This document shows positions 10,965-21,774 of a stretch of DNA of 64,000 bases, one piece after another. A program made the position numbers and the translations under genes. Where the stretch lies: NCBI GenBank assembly GCA_029817715.1, contig JARUPY010000537.1:186001-250000 (forward strand), written 5' to 3'. The notes beneath the pieces were generated by a model. The model was not told the DNA's origin. It did no database searches and saw only the letters and a program-made list of their open reading frames with translations. This DNA comes from Melastoma dodecandrum. Taxonomy: Eukaryota; Streptophyta; Magnoliopsida; Myrtales; Melastomataceae. How positions within the stretch are numbered: the first letter of the stretch is position 1; each line of letters begins with the position of its first letter.

Positions 10965-11885
10965 ATGGCTGAAAACTATAATGTGCTCAAACCACATGTT
11001 GGGAATCCTCCCATTTTCGATGGTAAGAATTTTTCCTATTGGAAAATTCGAATGAGCGCATTCGTTGATGCTATTGACGAAGACTTATGGTCTTATATAG
11101 AAGATGGTCCACCTTCTATACCCGAGAACCAACGATTTGATCGCGAAGGTCATCCAACACGGGAGTACCTTAAGATCAGACGACTCGCTAAAACGGCAAA
11201 GTATTTGATGTTCACTGCTATGTCAGAAGGTGAATTCGTCGAAGTTTCAACTTGCACTTCGGGCAAGGAAATCTGGGACAAACTTGTCACCATGTATATT
11301 GGGACAGACCAGATAAGAGAAACTAAGGTGAATTTCTTAATTCACCAATAAGAAAATTTTACTATGAAGGCTGATGAATCTGTAGAACAAATGTTCCAGG
11401 GACTCAACCTCCTAGTCGATGCCCTAACCCATTTGGGCAAAACCTATCAAAACTCTGAGCTAGTTCGAAAGGTTCTGCGTACTCTACCCAAATCTTGGGA
11501 AGCCAAGAAAACGGCTATAGAGGAAGCTAAAGACCTCTCTACCCTTCGACTAGATCAGTTGATGAGCTCCTTAATCTCGTATGAGATGGAAAGATCCTCT
11601 CAACCTGATATAAAGAGAGCACCCGTTGCTTTCAGAGCATCAGAAGAGCCTACAAAAGGTTCGGATGATGAAGCAGAAGCTGATACGGATGATGAACTCG
11701 CAATGATAGCTAAACGCCTTCTACGGTTCGCCTCCAAAAGGCGCTTCAATAAGAGAACCCAAAATCACATGGACCCGAGATCGGTCACATGCTTTGAATG
11801 CAAAAAGAAATGACATGACAAAACAGAATGTCCCTAACTTAAAGAAAAGGAGAAACCTTCTCCTAAATACAAGTCCAAGAAAGTA
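10965..11885 (+). pseudogene. gag: Sirevirus gag (nucleocapsid polyprotein)
   Basis: The frame starts MAENYNVLKPHVGNPPIFDG, a Copia gag N-terminus followed by the FSYWKIRM motif. A UBN2-type gag core follows (KEIWDKLVTMY, LVRKVLRTLPKSW). Near the end is a partly destroyed zinc knuckle, CFECKKK then a stop, HDKTECP. The frame is continuous but has stops at 11349 (TAA), 11811 (TGA) and 11835 (TAA), so no full Gag can be made. In the family this protein forms the virus-like particle and binds RNA. It continues in frame into the protease. Confidence 0.9.
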
Positions 11886-13980
11886 ATGGCTAATTGGGCA
11901 GAACTTGATGTTTCTGATGATGAGGAAGCACTCATGTGCCTCACAGCTCACACAGAAACTCAAAATGAACTTCATACCTGCTTTCAAACAGAAACTGTTA
12001 AAAGTGAATGTTATCTGGATGGTGGATGCTCTAGGCACATGACCGGAGACCCATCCAAATTTTCCCAACTGACTCTACAGAATGGAGGGTCGGTTAAATT
12101 CGGTGACAATAGCAAAGGCTCCGTCATTGGCAAAGGTACCATTGGAAATTCTAACTCCATGGTCATAGACGAGGTTCTGTTGGTTACGGAACTCAAACAT
12201 AATTTGCTGAGCATTAGCCAGCTTTGTGACAAAGGTTATGAAATAACTTTTGATCAAGATAAGTGTTCCGGAATCCTAAACAATGAAGTTCGCTTCATTG
12301 GGAACCGTAAAGGGAACATCTACACCTTGACTCAGAATAGCTTCTGTACTTCAGAAAGTTGCCTTCTGTCAGTCAAAGATGAAAGCCTACTATGGCATAG
12401 AAGGTTGGGACACTCCAACTTCAAATTGTTATCCAAGCTTGTGAAAAAGGATTTGGTTAAGGGATTACCCAATATCCGTTTTGAGCATGACAGCTTCTGT
12501 GAAGCATGTTCTCTTGGAAAACAAACTAAGTCTTCATTCAAATCTAAGAATGAAGTTTCTACTTCTCAACCTCTTGAACGTCTACATATCGATCTATTCA
12601 GACCTACTAGAGTTCAGAGTGTCGGCGGTAGAAGGTATTGTCTAGTTGTGGTCGATGACTACTTTAGATACACGTGGGTTAAATTTCTAACTCACAAAAG
12701 CGATGCTTGAAACCTTCATAAAGCTAGCTAAGAAACTACAGAATGAAACCGGTTCTTCTGTAAAAGCTATAAGGACGGATCATGGTACTGAGTTTGAAAA
12801 CCATGACTTCGCTACCTTCTGTGACGAACATGGTATCGATCACAATTTTTCCGCACCGCATATTCCTCGGCAAAATGGGGTAGCAGAACGGAAAAATAGA
12901 ACTTTAATAGATATGGCTAGAACCATGATATGTGAGAGCTCTGCTCCACAGAACCTATGGGCAGAAGCTGTTAATACAGCCTGCTACATATCAAACAGGG
13001 TTCTATTAAGACCCATACTTGAGAAAACTCCCTATCAACTATACAGGGGGAGGAAACCAAACATCTCCTATTTTCACTCCTTTGGAAGTCCATGTTTTAT
13101 CTTGAGACCTTCTAAGGACAATCTAGGAAAGTTCGAAGCTAAGACAGATGAGGGCATCTTTCTTGGATACTCTTTGTCTAGCAAAGCTTACAGAGTTCTA
13201 AACAAAAGAACTTCTACTATAGAGGAGTCTATTAATGTAAAAATTAATGACTTACCTACTATCAATACAAGAGATATTATATCTCTAGAACCTACAGAAG
13301 ATGCTGTAGAACCTCTACCCTCTACGAAAGAGAAGGGTGAACCTTCTGTTCATGAATCTAAAAATGATCTTGAACAAACAAATGATAATTCTGAAGAACA
13401 TTCTCAGAATAATCAACAAAGTGATATTAGAGGGCCTGCTCTTTATCAAAGAAGGCACCCTATAGACCAAGTCATAGGATACCTTAAAAGAGGCATACAG
13501 ATGAGACGCTCTGTAAATACCTTCTATGAACACTCGGCTTTTCTATCAAAGAAAGAGCCAGAGAATATTGATGAAGCTCTCAATGATCTAGATTGGATAC
13601 TTGCTATGCAAGAAAAGCTTGAACAATTTGAACGGAGCAAAGTGTGGTCACTTGTTCCTAAACCTGATAACCGTTCCATCATTGGAACTAAATGGGTTTT
13701 CAGGAACAAACTAAATGAGTCCGGTATTGTTGTGAGGAACAAGGCTCGGCTCGTTGCAAAAGGATACTCTCAACAAGAGGGTATCGGCTTTGATGAGACG
13801 TTTGCTCCTGTAGCTCGTCTAGAGGCAATACGAATGTTATTTGCCTATGCTTGCTTTAACAACTTTAAGTTGTATCAAATGGACGTAAAAAGTGCATTCC
13901 TCAATGGAGAAATCAAGGAAGAGGTCTATGTAAATCAACCTCCTGGTTTCGAGGATCTGCAACATAGAAACTACGTCTAG
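11886..13980 (+). pseudogene. pol: Sirevirus pol: protease, integrase, partial RT
   Basis: The protease motif reads LDGGCSRHMTG near 12020-12050, where Copia enzymes normally have D-S/T-G. The integrase zinc-binding region (HRRLGHSN...CEACSLGK) follows, then the catalytic core with [12 protein letters not shown] and NGVAERKN providing D, D and E. A frameshift near 12705-12712 breaks the core between the first and second Asp. The RT start ([28 protein letters not shown]) ends at a stop at 13978. The YVDD block that should follow is absent: the next recognisable codons (GTKPLSTPM) begin only about 10 bases later. An internal deletion of about 0.45 kb is the simplest reading. Confidence 0.9.
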
Positions 13981-14724
13981 AAGGCACGAAACCTTTGTCT
14001 ACACCAATGAACGAATACTCAAATACAAAAGGATGAAAATGGTAAAGAAGTGGATAGTAAGCTCTACAGAAGCATGATAGATTCTCTTCTGTATCTTACA
14101 GCTTCTAGACCTGACATAATATTTAGTGTATGTCTTTGTGCTAGATTTCAATCAGCACCTAAAGAATCTCACATGAATGCGGTCAAGAGAACCTTCAGAT
14201 ACCTACAGGGTTCTGTAAACCTCGGCATCTGGTACCCAAAGGAATCAAATTTTGATTTTGTTGGATATTCTGATGCAGACTTCGCAAGGTGTAAGGTTGA
14301 TAGAAAAAGTATAAGTGGTACTTGTCAGCTTATTGGGAACATGTCGATTTCATGGTTTTCTAAAAAGTATACTTTCGCTGCCCTCTCTACTGCAGAAGTC
14401 GAGTACATAGCAGCCGCAAGCTGCTGTGCTCAACTCCTGTGGATGAAACAACAACTTGAGGACTATGGTCACTCATTTACAAAAATTTCAATCAATTGTG
14501 ATAATACTAGTGCTAAAAGCCTAGCTAAAAATCTTATATATCACTCTACATCGAAGCACATTGAACTCAAACATCATTTTATGAGAGATAATGTATAACA
14601 AGGTTCTGTTAGTGTCGAATACATTAACACTGAACACCAATTGGCTGATATTTTCACCAAGCCTCTAGATAAAGAAAAATTTTTCTTTTTCAGAAGTAAA
14701 CTAGGAATCTGCCATCCTTTTTAA
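13981..14724 (+). pseudogene. Sirevirus pol: RNase H domain
   Basis: Open at 14050-14598 with YRSMIDSLLYLTASRPDI, GYSDADFARC, SGTCQLIGN and AALSTAEVEYIAAASC, typical of the Copia RNase H segment. A TAA at 14596 interrupts it, and the final part (HQLADIFTKPLD) reads through in the same frame to about 14724. It shares the frame of the RT part, so the deletion between the two kept frame. Confidence 0.88.
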
Positions 14725-14739
14725 TGTCTTTCATAAGAC

Positions 14740-15010
14740 AGAGAGTCAAATAGAAGGTACATGTTTGTACACTTCACTATAGAAGGTAGAATTCTTAGCT
14801 TTCTACATTATAGAAGGTTAAATTCCACCATCTATCCTATAGAAGGTACACCTTTGTACACTTCAAACAACCGAAGGTATAATCCGTCGTTCCATCTTTA
14901 TAGAAGGTAGAATTATCTACCCTCTATTAAACAGAAGGTACAATTGTCTGTACACTTCATTACAGAGAGTTGACTTTGAACTCTCCACCTTATAGAAGGT
15001 CTTACGAAAT
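14740..15010 (+). repeat. ATAGAAGGT repeat cluster downstream of pol
   Basis: TATAGAAGGT followed by a TTGTACACTTC or similar arm recurs about eight times at roughly 30-40 bp spacing, for example near 14752, 14782, 14812, 14840 and 14902. It is related to the palindromes elsewhere in the element. The stretch from 15010 to 15240 is AT-rich with no gene. Confidence 0.65.
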
Positions 15011-15441
15011 GTTTACCTAAACTAGGTAACTTTCAAACTAAATCTGGAGATATAATATATCATCCAATAAAAGATTTTGATGAATAAAATATTTATTCTA
15101 ATCGAAATCTTCTTTATTAGGAAATTAATTATCCTAATAACTTAGATTTGGATATAATATCCATTATACCTCGCTCTTCTGTGTAGAAGAAGCTCTAACA
15201 GAAGGTGACGAAAGATTCTTTTGCCTTGTTGAAAATCCAACCGATGCATGTCAGTTGATATGACATCTCAAGGAGATTTCTTAGGCGGGAAAATTTTTTA
15301 TTCCCAAAAACCGCCTATGGGAGCATCTTTTAAAAGCTCGCAACCGTCACCTCTCTTTAATACACTACCTTCAAAACCTTCGTTTCTCCTCTTTCTCTTT
15401 CGTGCCCTAAACACCTCGAAACCTTCGATTCCTTCTGTTTC

Positions 15442-17297
15442 CATGGCACCCAAATGAAAATCCTTGAGGAGAAAGGCTAAAGCCGAAAGAAAGAAGGCTT
15501 ACGCCTCTAGATCGGAGAAGCCTGTCTCACCTACGAGCAGGACTCCACCCCCTTCCTCGCCGGGGAAACCCATCTCTCCTGCGAAGGACCAAACCATTGC
15601 TACTGTTGAGACTCTCGATGGCATGCATCCCATCTCCACAGACGAAGGGCCATCAAAAGTCCAAGTCTCCGTGGAAGATCCAACACAGAAGGAACCTCCG
15701 ATCGTCCCGACGGTGGAACCCTCTGTCCCTGAGCCCTCTGTGCCTGAGCCCTCTGTTCCTGAGGCCTCTGTCAAAGGTTCTTCTACGGCTAGTGATCCAC
15801 TCACTGTCGTCCCTTCGGCTGAGATCGCCGCGCCTGATGGGGAGGTGGAGATCTCCCCTGCTGATGATGTGCCCGACGAGGCTGACAAGGAAGTGCCCAC
15901 TCATGTCGTCACCGTCTCTCCTGATCTCAAGCTGAAAGGAGTAGCTACTGAGCCCCAGAAGGCTTCGCAGAAGCCTGCGGCCACTTCTACTAAAAAGCTT
16001 CTCCATGATGCCATGAAACCCGGAGGAGTCTCTTTTAGGACCAGGCTAAAACGGAAAGAGCCCGAGACGGTCAGCACCTCAATTAAAGTAGAGCCAAGAA
16101 AGCCAAGTCCCCGGTGAAATTTGTTCCCGAGGACACATTTGTTGAGGGGCTAGATACCTTCATATTTCCGGTAAACCCTCCGGCCTCTAAATCGGAGATA
16201 GAAACTGTGCTTGCCGATACCAAACTGCCAAAATATGATGCCGCTGGTAGACAGTTCGCTGCCTTTGAGTGCATTGATTTTCATTGGTTTAAGGCGAATG
16301 ATCTTGACATTGCTCCTATACTTGAGAAAGTTGGTCTGAAATCCTTCTGTGAGACATATCCGGAAGGACTAGAAACTTTACAAATAAAGCCCGAGGATTG
16401 GAATTCCATTGCTGTGATTTTATAGGTGGCCGTTTCTCGCCTGAGAGAGTTCTATGCGAACATTACGTTCCATGAACAAGGACCTCATGTCAAGTTAATC
16501 AAGACAGTGATTGAAGGAGTTCCGCTTGTCTTCTCTGCTCATGATGTTAACGAATTGTTTGGCTGTGACGAATATGATCCACTGTCAGATCTTGGAAAGG
16601 AGGAATCCTATAGCATCATCACTGGAGAAAGAGTCCTGTCGGACAATTACCTGGAGTCCACAGAGCTAGAAGTCAAGACCCGTGTATTGCATCGAGTTAT
16701 GCTATTCTGCATCTTACCAAGGACCGGAGCATTGACACCATCACCTCTCTTGATGCGTCTCTGATGGCCCACATTCTGAAGGGAATCCCTTTCAACCTTG
16801 GTTTCCTGGTGTTCTCGCACATGAAACGATGCTGCAATACCACAGGAAAGGCTCTGCTTTATGGCCAGGTAATTGCCGGCCTTCTTAATCTTGCCCGTGT
16901 TTCTACTGATGCATCTGCTTTCCAAGAGAAATGGAAGGTTGGTACCTTCGGGCACCAGATCATTGCCAGCATGCATTATGTGAGGAAGGGCTCTACCTGG
17001 ACCCTGAAAGGGAGGTCACAGGATTCTGCGCTTGATGATGAGGATAAGCTTCTGGAGGCCAAGAAGAATGCTGATGCATCTTCTGCTCGACCCTCTGCTG
17101 CTAAGCCTGCTGGTCGGAGACGTCCTTCGTCATCTGCTGAAGCTCCAGTCCCTGTGGATAACACTGCTCTCCTCAATCTTGGGGAAGACATCCGCGTCCT
17201 TCAGCGAATGGTCACAGACCTGTTTCGCTTAGTGGAACGCCAGGACAAGCTTCTGCGCAAACTTTTGGGAAAGGATTCTGCTGAGTCTGAGGAGTGA
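15442..17297 (+). pseudogene. Sirevirus extra ORF (env-like position)
   Basis: A broken long ORF between pol and the 3' LTR, the place where Sireviruses carry an extra, often env-like, gene. A likely start is the ATG at 15442 (MAPK, then TGA). The N-terminal part is basic then rich in Pro/Ser with a tandem EPSVPEPSVPEPSVPE repeat. The middle (16114-16764) is globular, with DTFVEGLDTFIFPVNP and FYANITFHEQG. The C-terminus (about 17160-17290) has a Leu-rich coiled coil (LQRMVTDLFRLVERQDKLL). Frame changes near 16110 and 16750 and stops at 15454 and 16423 interrupt it. I see no convincing signal peptide or membrane segment, so envelope function is not supported. Confidence 0.75.
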
Positions 17298-17583
17298 TCT
17301 CCTCTAGCTAGACCAAAAACTGATGTCTGTGGTCTACTAGATTGTAATAAGTGCCAATTTATTGGACACACTCCTTTGCATGAATGGTATTTGAAGCTTA
17401 TGTTATACCTTCTGCACCATATTCTGCATGATGGTTTTTGAACTCACTGTTCTACCCTCTACAAGAATTAAAACTACCCTCTGCACGTTGGTTATGAACG
17501 CTAAGTCATACCTTCTGCAAGAAACTTACTCTTTATCAACCATATTTAACTTCTTTTTGATGTGACAGAAAGGGGAAGAAATT

Positions 17584-17597
17584 GTGTTGAGGGGGAG
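17584..17597 (+). other. Upstream polypurine-type tract
   Basis: TTGAGGGGGAGTA, one of three G-rich purine tracts before the 3' LTR (others near 17947 and 18000). Several such tracts are known in Sireviruses. The 300 bases around it hold no ORF. Confidence 0.5.
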
Positions 17598-17997
17598 TAC
17601 CTAGCTCTGTCTTGGTTATAGAAAAATCTTTGATTTTCTATAACTCAATGGGTCGTAGAAGGCTATACCTTTTATGGTATAGAAGCCTATGAGACTCATA
17701 CAGCTCATAATCGCAACCTTCTGCAGGGAATGCGATTCGTGATCTTTAACAAAGTCACTATTGCTGGGAGTGAAAAAATGAAATACCATCATTTTTTTCG
17801 GGCTAAATACAGAAGCTCCACGCTCTGTATAAATCACAGAAGCCTTTGTGCTCTGTACAACCTTCTTCAGAACAAAAGCTTCCATGCTCTGTTTCACAGA
17901 ACCTTATGGTACTATAAAAACGTGAGACTCATACTCTCATCTATTTAGGGGGAGTTCTTGCAAAAACATTTTCCTCAATGATGAATGTTTTCTCATC

Positions 17998-18014
17998 ATA
18001 AAAAAGGGGGAGAT
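17998..18014 (+). other. Polypurine tract next to the 3' LTR
   Basis: AAAAAAGGGGGAGAT ends directly at the TGTTGG start of the 3' LTR. This is the expected primer position for plus-strand DNA synthesis. Confidence 0.85.
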
Positions 18015-19039
18015 TGTTGGAAAAGGTTTTGATGATGAACAAGACTTTTGTACTACAGAACGTCGAACATTCTTGGCTTTGATGATGAGCCTGACCCTCT
18101 GTACTACAGAAGGACAAACATTCTATTCTACAGAAGCTTCTATTAATAAGGACTTCTTCTACGTGCACGCGTGGGGTACGCCACGAAGTCGCGTGGTTAC
18201 TTTTGTTAGTCACACTGACGTGTGCAACTCCTTGTAGTACAGAACTCTACGAGTCTGTGCATACATTTTCCTTATCACTTTTACTACAGAACCTCACGGT
18301 CTGTTCAGTAGAAGGTCGACTACTCTTAGTACAGAATCTTTCATATCTGTGGTTGATAACTAAGTCATTTTCCTATACAGAACCTTCTGTTGTGGATTGA
18401 CATACTTGATACAGAACCTTACGGTCTGTGCTATACCATCTGTAATACAAAATCCTTGGATCTGTTCTAGAAAAGGTTGACGTCTCTAGTGCAGAATCAC
18501 TTGATCTGTGCTGTAGAAGGTTAACTCATTCTATACAGAATCTCCTGGTCTGTATTGTCCCTTACCTTCTTCGACACAGAACCTTCGGGTGTGTGTTGTG
18601 CCTAACGTTCTACGATACCGAACCTTCTGGTCTGTATTGAGCCTAAGTTACTATAGTACAGAACCTTCGGGTTTGTGCTTCGTAACAAGTCTCTACGGTA
18701 CATAACCTTCTGGTCTGTGCTTTGCCACTCTAACCTCTATTGTACAGAACCTTCGGGTCTGCTTTCAGTTGCTATCAATTGTGTAATTTCTACTGAGATA
18801 CATTTGAGTTGAAACCATCCAAATATCTGGGTGAAGAGTGGACGTAAGTAATTTGTTGAACCACTATAAAAATCCTTGTGTCCATCAAACATATTGCGTA
18901 CACAATCAAACGTTCTGTCTTACAGAAACTTACAGGCTCTGTTTAACAGAAGCTTTTCATTCTGCTGCGGGGTAAAACGAAAAAGGGTTAAAATCCAACT
19001 TTGGAGATTAACACTAATTCACCCCCCCTTAGTATAACA
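18015..19039 (+). repeat. Sirevirus 3' LTR (1025 bp, internally deleted)
   Basis: It matches the 5' LTR at both ends, but the block corresponding to about 8504-9572 is missing. The junction is near 18156-18160 (GACTTCTTCTACGTG). The lost block includes the TATA box, so this LTR cannot template a full promoter. The palindrome array (18237-18765) is retained. It ends AGTATAACA before the target duplication. Confidence 0.92.
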
Positions 19040-19044
19040 TTTGT
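19040..19044 (+). other. Target-site duplication of the Sirevirus (pairs with 8356-8360)
   Basis: TTTGT flanks the element on both sides. The reading frame of the viral RT/RNase H linker is continuous when one copy is removed, and the same viral codons are uninterrupted in EPRV-C near 32945-32990. Confidence 0.93.
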
Positions 19045-19697
19045 GAACTATGCGAGAAAGTTTGTGAAAGATCTATCCCAAGATCTTGGAAGGATTTCAA
19101 AGAACACTTCTTCTAAGAATCCTTGGATATGGGATGTTGAGGATACTCAGTCGATTCAGAGGATTAAAGCGAAGGGGAGAAATTTACCTCAACTTGCTTT
19201 GCCTTCTGATAAGGATGAGTTAGTTCTGGAAGTTGATGCTTCTGACGAGTTTTGGGAAGCTGTTCTTAAAATTAGAGGACGTAAACTAGAACCTGTATGC
19301 AAATACTGGTCAGGTAGCTTCAAGGGGTACGAGCTTTGATACTCGACACATGGAAAGGAAGTGTTAGCCTTAAAAAACGGAATAAAGGCTTTCTACATCT
19401 TTTTGGCACCTAAGAAATTCTTAGTGCGCTCTGACTCGACCTATGAAAAGGTTTATGAGTCTGAACCTTAAAGAAGCTAGGCAAACTAGACTCTTGAGGT
19501 TACAAGAATGGTTTAGCTATTATAAATATGAGGTCGAATACATCTTATCCGACCACAACATAATAGCTGACTCTCTCTCTAGAGAACTTGCGAAATCTTC
19601 TCTCACTAAACACTCTACAGATGGATCCTTCTGCGAAGAGGAAATTGTGCTGGGGATGCAAGAAGGAAGGACACTCCAAGAAGGTATGTCCAAATAA
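19040..19697 (+). pseudogene. EPRV-B RNase H domain
   Basis: Continuation of viral ORF1. FVNYARKFVKD, then LVLEVDASDEFWEAVL (first catalytic Asp), GKEVLALKNGIKAFY (Glu), RSDS (Asp) and DHNIIADSLSREL (last Asp) mark an RNase H fold. Stops occur after SFKGYEL and near 19470, with a frame change before LQEWFSYYKYEVEYI. The ORF ends at 19697. ORF2 begins at 19621 in a different frame, so the two overlap by 77 bases. Confidence 0.85.
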
Positions 19698-21717
19698 GGG
19701 AGAAAGTGAGCCGAGTGAGGCTGGTTCTGAATCTGGAACGAAAGCAGCAGTTCTCTGCTGGCAGTGCAAACAGCTGGGACATCGTTCTTACGAATGCCCG
19801 AAAAAGCGGAAGGCTGCGGATTCCCAGAAGGGAGTGGCAGATCTCAAGGAGAAAGCAACAGCTGACTCCAAGAGTGAAGCAAAACCAGATCTCTAGAAGG
19901 AGATGGCTAATCCCAAAGAGGCTGCGGCTAGATCTGAGGGAAAAGCGAAAGTTGAATCCCAGAAGGGGATGGCTGGTCCAAAGGGAAAGGTAACAACCAA
20001 TTCTAAAGGAAAAGCGAAAATTTCCCAAGAAGGGAAGGTGGATCTGAAGGAGAAGGGTAATTCCAACTCTGAAAAAGACACGAAGAAAGATCTTCAGTTG
20101 AAGATGGCCGATCCTAAGGAGGAAAGCTCCAAAGGAAAGGAGAAAGTCGCAGATCTGAAGGATGAAGCAAAAGCTGAATCCCAGGAGAAAGCCAGAAAGA
20201 AGAGAAAAGCCAAGAGGTTTGGATCTTCTGGTCCTAAGAAGGACGATAAGGTGGAAGAGCCTTGGTGGTTTCCTTTAACCACGGTACAGTTTAATTACTG
20301 CCGAGATCACCTTGCCAAAGAGCGTAAGATCTCTATCAACCAAGCTGTTAAGCTCTACAAATCTCTGTTGGAGAGTAAAGAGGAGCAGAAAAAGCAGGTT
20401 GAGGATGAGTATGCTGAGGCGGAGGCTCAGTTCAAAGCCTTGATAGGTGAGCCTATTCCGAAGGTAGAACCCGAACCTGGGGTAGATCCCAACGAAGCGG
20501 TAGCAATGGAGTGTGACCTGCTGTTCGATTTCGAGAAAGCAGAGATGCTCGTTGAAGGTAATCCTAAACCTAAGGAGAACCTTGAGGAAATAATTCCTGT
20601 AGTCATGTTCAAGGAGGTTGGTCATAGTGGTCACGGTGACAATAGTCATGGTGGATTTATCCATGAGAATCTCAAAGAATCCTGATATTTCGATGAAGTC
20701 TCTCGAGAAGACAAATCCCTATCTTGGGATGCTCGAGTTGTCTGTGCAGGACTCATGGGAGGAATCAAACATGATTACAAACCCCAGATTGAGTTTTTTG
20801 CGGCAAAAGCGAGGGAATACATCGGAGTTCTGGAATCAAAGCTAAAGCTGAAGATTTCAGACGGGGAGGAGCTATTGAAATCCGTAAGGGAACATCAGCA
20901 GATTCTCAAGACAACTATGCCCATATTGCCGTATGAGGTTAAGGAATACAAGGCCCCTAAGGTGATAGACGACATGAGCGAATCCTCGCTGGAGGAGAAC
21001 GCTATGCTTCGACCGTACCTACACTGGGTCGCGGAGAAGTGGCCATGCCTGAGGTTGAAAGCAGGTATGGAGGAGTATGCTTTGCCTTACCTATACGCAG
21101 GGTTTGTTGACGTTCTGGAGATCGATCAATCAGATCCAGAGCAGTTAGAACACTTGCCTAGGTTGGTGAGGTATATACTCGGGTGTCTGGGTTACGGACC
21201 AAAGTATGCCACGGCACTGATTACTTCCACAATAAGGGAGGAAGAAGTCCATGAGCAGTATGGGAAGGTAATACTTCCTAACATGTAGATTTGGGACATC
21301 CACCCGTGTGAAAGTAGACATCTTACAGAGCCTCTACAACAAGATCCTGGTCATAAGGGTTTATGGCAAGAATACTTCAGGGACAAAACAGTTCGGAAGG
21401 CCATAAGGGTTGAGTTCTTCAAGGATGTGTTAGAGCATATACCGCCCCGCGAGGAGCAATATTATGTGCTCTGTGATGGTTTAATTACCGTCAGGATTCT
21501 CCAATCCTACCTGAGTCTAATTGATGAGCAGGTAGGAGAAAGAGGATGGCATGGTTTTATGGATCTGCTAGATAGCTTATGGCGGAGAGAAAACTCTGAG
21601 TTGAACCTCCAGACCGAAACCTACAACGTCTGGAAGAAGATAGCTGACCACACGGACAAGTCGTTGGCTCAGCGAATTAAGGAAGACGCTGAGAGAGTTC
21701 GGCAGAGCGTGGAAAGG
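19621..21717 (+). pseudogene. EPRV-B ORF2: double CCHC protein of unknown function
   Basis: One continuous frame of about 700 codons from ATG at 19621 (MDPSAKRKLCWGC), interrupted only by stops at 19894 (TAG), 20683 (TGA) and 21286 (TAG). Two zinc knuckles come first (CWGCKKEGHSKKVC and CWQCKQLGHRSYEC). A Lys/Ala/Asp-rich repetitive tract follows to about 20230, then a conserved PWWFPLTTVQFNYC domain with a charged helix, then a 300-residue globular part (PYLHWVAEKWP, RYILGCLGYGPKYATALI, LDSLWRRENSEL). EPRV-C carries the same protein. I do not recognise the C-terminal fold; nucleic-acid binding is inferred only from the knuckles and basic tract. The last 13 codons before the stop at 21756 are fused non-viral sequence. 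Confidence 0.8.
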
Positions 21718-21774
21718 ACGATAATTATTTATGGGTACGGTCAACGTAGAGATTAGTTGATAGGATAAGGACGA
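21718..21774. other. Scrambled filler at the EPRV-B 3' junction
   Basis: Two pieces here repeat sequence found about 100 bases downstream. 21717-21744 matches 21858-21885 (GACGATAATTATTTATGGGT...). 21751-21773 matches 21839-21861 (GATTAGTTGATAGGATAAGG...). They are placed in the opposite order. This looks like templated filler from break repair. Confidence 0.7.

Larger units (their letters stand above)
8361..19039 (+). mobile_element. Sirevirus-type Copia retrotransposon nested in EPRV-B
   Basis: A full-structure Copia element. It has LTRs starting TGTTGG and ending TAACA, a tRNA-Met primer-binding site, gag with a CCHC-like site, pol in Copia order (protease, integrase, RT, RNase H), an extra ORF between pol and the 3' LTR, and a polypurine tract. 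The extra ORF, several polypurine tracts and a long palindrome-rich LTR point to the Sirevirus group. The 5-bp target duplication TTTGT (8356-8360 and 19040-19044) is perfect. The element cannot move by itself: gag has three in-frame stops, integrase has a frameshift, RT lacks its YVDD block, and the 3' LTR has lost about 1.07 kb. Confidence 0.92.
5806..21717 (+). mobile_element. EPRV-B: truncated Caulimoviridae copy split by a Sirevirus
   Basis: A plus-strand copy of the same virus type, beginning at about 5808 inside the movement-protein region and running through protease and RT to 8360. It resumes at 19040 after a nested retrotransposon and ends at 21717 close to the end of ORF2. The coat-protein part and leader are missing. 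EPRV-A and EPRV-B therefore lie head to head about 1.1 kb apart. Removing the insertion and one copy of its 5-bp duplication restores continuity with EPRV-C. ORF1 has many nonsense changes; ORF2 has three and no frameshift. Confidence 0.88.

Noticed and set aside
15499..15900. Minus-strand ORF of 133 codons in the Sirevirus
   Set aside because: It mirrors the EPSVP-repeat coding strand and is Ser/Gly-rich for that reason only.
18015..19039. 3' LTR as a separate solo-LTR insertion
   Set aside because: One 5-bp duplication spans 8356-8360 and 19040-19044, and a polypurine tract precedes it, so both LTRs belong to one element.
1..21717. EPRV-A and EPRV-B as one inverted dimer of a single insertion
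   Set aside because: B lacks the coat part, the spacer holds unrelated LTR-like DNA, and A differs from B at sites B shares with C.
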